Shown: positions 62,258 through 64,000 of the stretch, one piece after another
How positions within the stretch are numbered: the stretch's first letter is position 1
Layout of the letters: every line of letters starts with the position of its first letter
Source of the DNA: Lachnospiraceae bacterium AD3010
Lineage (GTDB): Bacteria > Bacillota > Clostridia > Lachnospirales > Lachnospiraceae
Direction: 5' to 3'
Assembly (NCBI GenBank): GCA_000622025.1
Contig: KK211389.1
Location: 62,001-126,000, forward strand
Length of the DNA: 64,000 nt
Position numbers and translations under genes: made by a program
The notes under the pieces: generated by a model
Databases searched by the model: none
What the model saw: the letters and a program-made list of their open reading frames with translations, nothing else
Told to the model about the DNA's origin: nothing

Positions 62258-62280
62258 CCGCCGGATTATTTTGCGCTTAC
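62258..62280 (-). repeat. IS66 terminal inverted repeat, right
   Basis: Complement begins GTAAGCGCAAAATAATC and continues CGGCGG. Confidence 0.9.
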
Positions 62281-62619
62281 CTCCCAGATATCCACAAAGA
62301 ATATGTTAAATTTGTCGTTGATATGAAGAATAATAAAGTTGTTATCGGTATGGATGTATACGCCGACGCTGAAATTCTCCTAAATACAGATCCCGAATAT
62401 CTGTATGGCGGAAATATCTATTCAGACGGCCATATCGTTTATCAATCAACACTTAATGTAGAGAAAAACCTTAAAATTTACGCTAGTAAAAATAAGAAAA
62501 CCGGGATTCTGGGATTATTCGGAAGAGCAGAAAAAGTCCCGGATAATATGCGGATCATCATTGATAAAGAAACTATAGCATACATAAATACAGTTTTATT
62601 TGCCTGGATTGAGATATAA
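62281..62619 (+). pseudogene. 3' part of DUF5674-like gene interrupted by IS66
   Basis: After the target duplication the frame reads LPDIHKEYVKFVVDMKNNK, then VVIGMDVYADAEILL, then LYGGNIYSDGHIVYQS and a C-terminal helix. The pattern of a VVD strand, an ADAE helix start and G-x-N-I-Y matches DUF5674 proteins, small (about 110 residues) and of unknown function; the match is by eye. An ATG at 62206 inside the IS end is in frame and could give a 137-residue hybrid protein. The native N-terminal part lies at 59368-59460. Confidence 0.5.
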
Positions 62620-62623
62620 AACC

Positions 62624-63013
62624 ATGGACTTTTCACCTGTTTCACTGGATCAGTTTATTAAATCAGATCCTCAAAAACCTGATATCAGCCCGGAAATACT
62701 GGCCGACAGGCACCGCCACAATCTCCACAGGCAGCTTCTGGATGTCTGGGGCGAGGTTGATAGTGCTATGTCACTATATGATAAGTGGAAAAAGGGCAAG
62801 GCAGTCAAAGATGATGTCCTGTCACAGCTTAATTGTGTTCATAACTGCTGCTATACCATTTATTCCGATCCAAAATCATCTCCTGGGATTATCTGGGAAC
62901 TGAAGGTCGCTGAATGGGAGCTCTATGATTTTATTCTCTGGGATAACCTCTTCAAAAACAAAAGGAAAACCGTGACCCTCTGGTTTGATGAATGGTGCTA
63001 TCAGGCGGTATAG
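62624..63013 (+). CDS. Small protein of unknown function
   Basis: 129 residues from ATG 62624, four bases after the stop of the interrupted gene, so the two formed an operon; a TTG at 62600 is also in frame. Soluble, rich in Trp, Asp and Lys, with helical segments (ILADRHRHNLHRQLLDVWGEVDSAMSLYDKW). No family recognised. If its promoter lay upstream of 59368, the IS66 insertion may now separate it from that promoter. Confidence 0.55.
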   Translation: MDFSPVSLDQFIKSDPQKPDISPEILADRHRHNLHRQLLDVWGEVDSAMSLYDKWKKGKAVKDDVLSQLNCVHNCCYTIYSDPKSSPGIIWELKVAEWELYDFILWDNLFKNKRKTVTLWFDEWCYQAV

Positions 63014-63119
63014 CTATATTATTTTGATTTTTCAATATCCGCTGTTTTTTAACCAAGGTTTTCTTCCGCTTCAGACAATTTCTTTGGCAAAAATCAATCC
63101 GGTGCATATTTAATCCAAT

Positions 63120-64000
63120 CTAAAACTGAACACTCCATGTATTAGTTTCCCGATCATATGCATACACATGTTCTAGTCCCTTTGCTTTAGCCCAGTTTTC
63201 AACACTTTTCTCATATATCTCTGCGCTTGGATCCCATATCCCGTCCCATTCATCCGGAAATTGACCCGAGTACCCATTAATTGTTTTAATATCATAAACT
63301 GTAGCTATTTCATATGCATCCAATTGATAGATATAGGGTTCATCTTTTGTGTCCGAACTATCTTTTATAAAAAAGACCTCTGCTTCATCAGGAGGGACTG
63401 ATACGCCCTTAATAAAGCTACTTTCTCCATGTTCATTCCATGCAGAACTAACCCCGGATAAATTGATATTAGAAACAAACATTAATACTACGGCACACAA
63501 TGCTATTGGCAGTCGGTATCCGTCTTTAATTTTAATTGTCTTATCTACCATATAGGAACTGACTACAGACACTGGAAAAGACAGCCAGATAAAAAATCTG
63601 CCTATTGCACGGACAGACCTGGCAACAGGAATAAGATAATAAAAGAGAATCCAAAAAGACACACCATTGGAGCTCAGCCTTATTATACTGAAAATACATA
63701 CATAAATTGTAATAATAACAGATGGTAATACTTCAAAGGAAAGTATATCCAAAGATCCGATCCTCTTTTCTCTTTTCTGCTGTTTTATTCTGAAAAAACA
63801 GACCGTACCAATAATAAAAACAAATAGAAGAATCATAGAAAACCCAACTTCGTTTTCCATGGTATATCCTCTGGAATCAAGCTTTAACATTCGTATGAGC
63901 CACCCTGCCATTAAGCTATTTTCTCTGACATTTATCAAATCAATAAACTCCGGCATATATTGTGCACAGCCCGAATAGGGATATCCGTTTGAAGAACGTA
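63120..64000 (-). CDS. C-terminal part of a large polytopic membrane protein (5' end outside window)
   Basis: At least 293 residues. The frame is open to the window edge and codes SNGYPYSGCAQYMPEF upstream of the first ATG at 63956, so that ATG is internal. Five or six helices are followed by an external C-terminal domain (about 110 residues, containing IYQLDAYEIATVYDIKTINGYSGQFPDEW). The layout is like YfhO/GT-C-type glycosyltransferases or DUF6311 proteins, with the helices RAIGRFFIWLSFPVSVV typical of them. Specific function unknown; no stop or frameshift seen. Confidence 0.6.
   Translation of the reverse strand, partial: RSSNGYPYSGCAQYMPEFIDLINVRENSLMAGWLIRMLKLDSRGYTMENEVGFSMILLFVFIIGTVCFFRIKQQKREKRIGSLDILSFEVLPSVIITIYVCIFSIIRLSSNGVSFWILFYYLIPVARSVRAIGRFFIWLSFPVSVVSSYMVDKTIKIKDGYRLPIALCAVVLMFVSNINLSGVSSAWNEHGESSFIKGVSVPPDEAEVFFIKDSSDTKDEPYIYQLDAYEIATVYDIKTINGYSGQFPDEWDGIWDPSAEIYEKSVENWAKAKGLEHVYAYDRETNTWSVQF

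Larger units (their letters stand above)
59461..62280 (-). mobile_element. Complete IS66-family insertion sequence
   Basis: 2820 bp with three genes tnpA-tnpB-tnpC in the IS66 order. Ends are 23-bp inverted repeats beginning GTAAGCGC (59461-59483 and 62258-62280, 20 of 23 matching), and both are flanked by the direct repeat CTCCCAGA (59453-59460 and 62281-62288), the 8-bp target duplication expected for IS66. All three genes are open, so the element looks functional and the insertion recent. Confidence 0.95.

Overview
The window looks like a chromosomal segment from a Gram-positive anaerobe of the Clostridia, most likely Lachnospiraceae (Butyrivibrio-like). Supporting signs are a PolC-type replicative polymerase, the Firmicutes gene order pyrH-frr-uppS-cdsA-dxr-rseP...ispG-polC, strong AGGAGG-type ribosome sites, many lipobox lipoproteins, and a high load of chemoreceptor and cyclic-di-GMP proteins. 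I recognised no rRNA or tRNA gene. Almost every gene is on the minus strand; exceptions are a MATE-like transporter, a rhodanese-TtcA fusion, a CDF-like transporter and two genes beside an IS66 element.

Layout: 1-5 kb holds a fused amino-acid ABC binding protein/permease (partial), an exported MTA/SAH nucleosidase, a ZIP metal transporter and a MATE-like transporter. 5-10 kb holds a double-glycine leader protein, a gene remnant, and an operon ending in an ABCG-type ATPase and permease. 10-17.4 kb holds a palindromic repeat element, an O-methyltransferase-like gene, and a five-gene operon of largely unknown function built around a 948-residue coiled-coil protein followed by a small acidic YbjN/chaperone-like protein. 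17.5-24 kb holds a split chromate transporter, a complete TRAP transporter with a clear promoter and candidate operator, a second copy of the palindromic element, and a LysE/HAD pair. 24-31 kb is a signalling operon (chemoreceptor, EAL, GGDEF, membrane protein) behind a promoter and a leader with pseudoknot potential. 31-36 kb has a YjdF-like membrane protein, rhodanese-TtcA, a second chemoreceptor and an aberrant CDF protein that appears to be translated without a leader.

36-54 kb is the housekeeping core: cyclophilin, polC, ispG, an Ig-like membrane protein, a Ser/Thr kinase, rseP, dxr, cdsA, uppS, frr, pyrH, a bactofilin and a polysaccharide deacetylase. It couples isoprenoid and phospholipid precursor synthesis, translation recycling, replication and envelope control. 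54-59 kb carries two lipoproteins separated by repeats and a DUF4143 ATPase. From 59.46 to 62.28 kb there is an intact IS66-family element with 23-bp inverted ends and an exact 8-bp target duplication, interrupting a DUF5674-like gene. The window closes with a small unknown gene and the C-terminal part of a large membrane protein.

Three families of short dispersed repeats punctuate the intergenic spaces: a 240-bp palindromic element, a hairpin around GGGACGGTTCT, and REP-like units containing CTCAGGATGACA.
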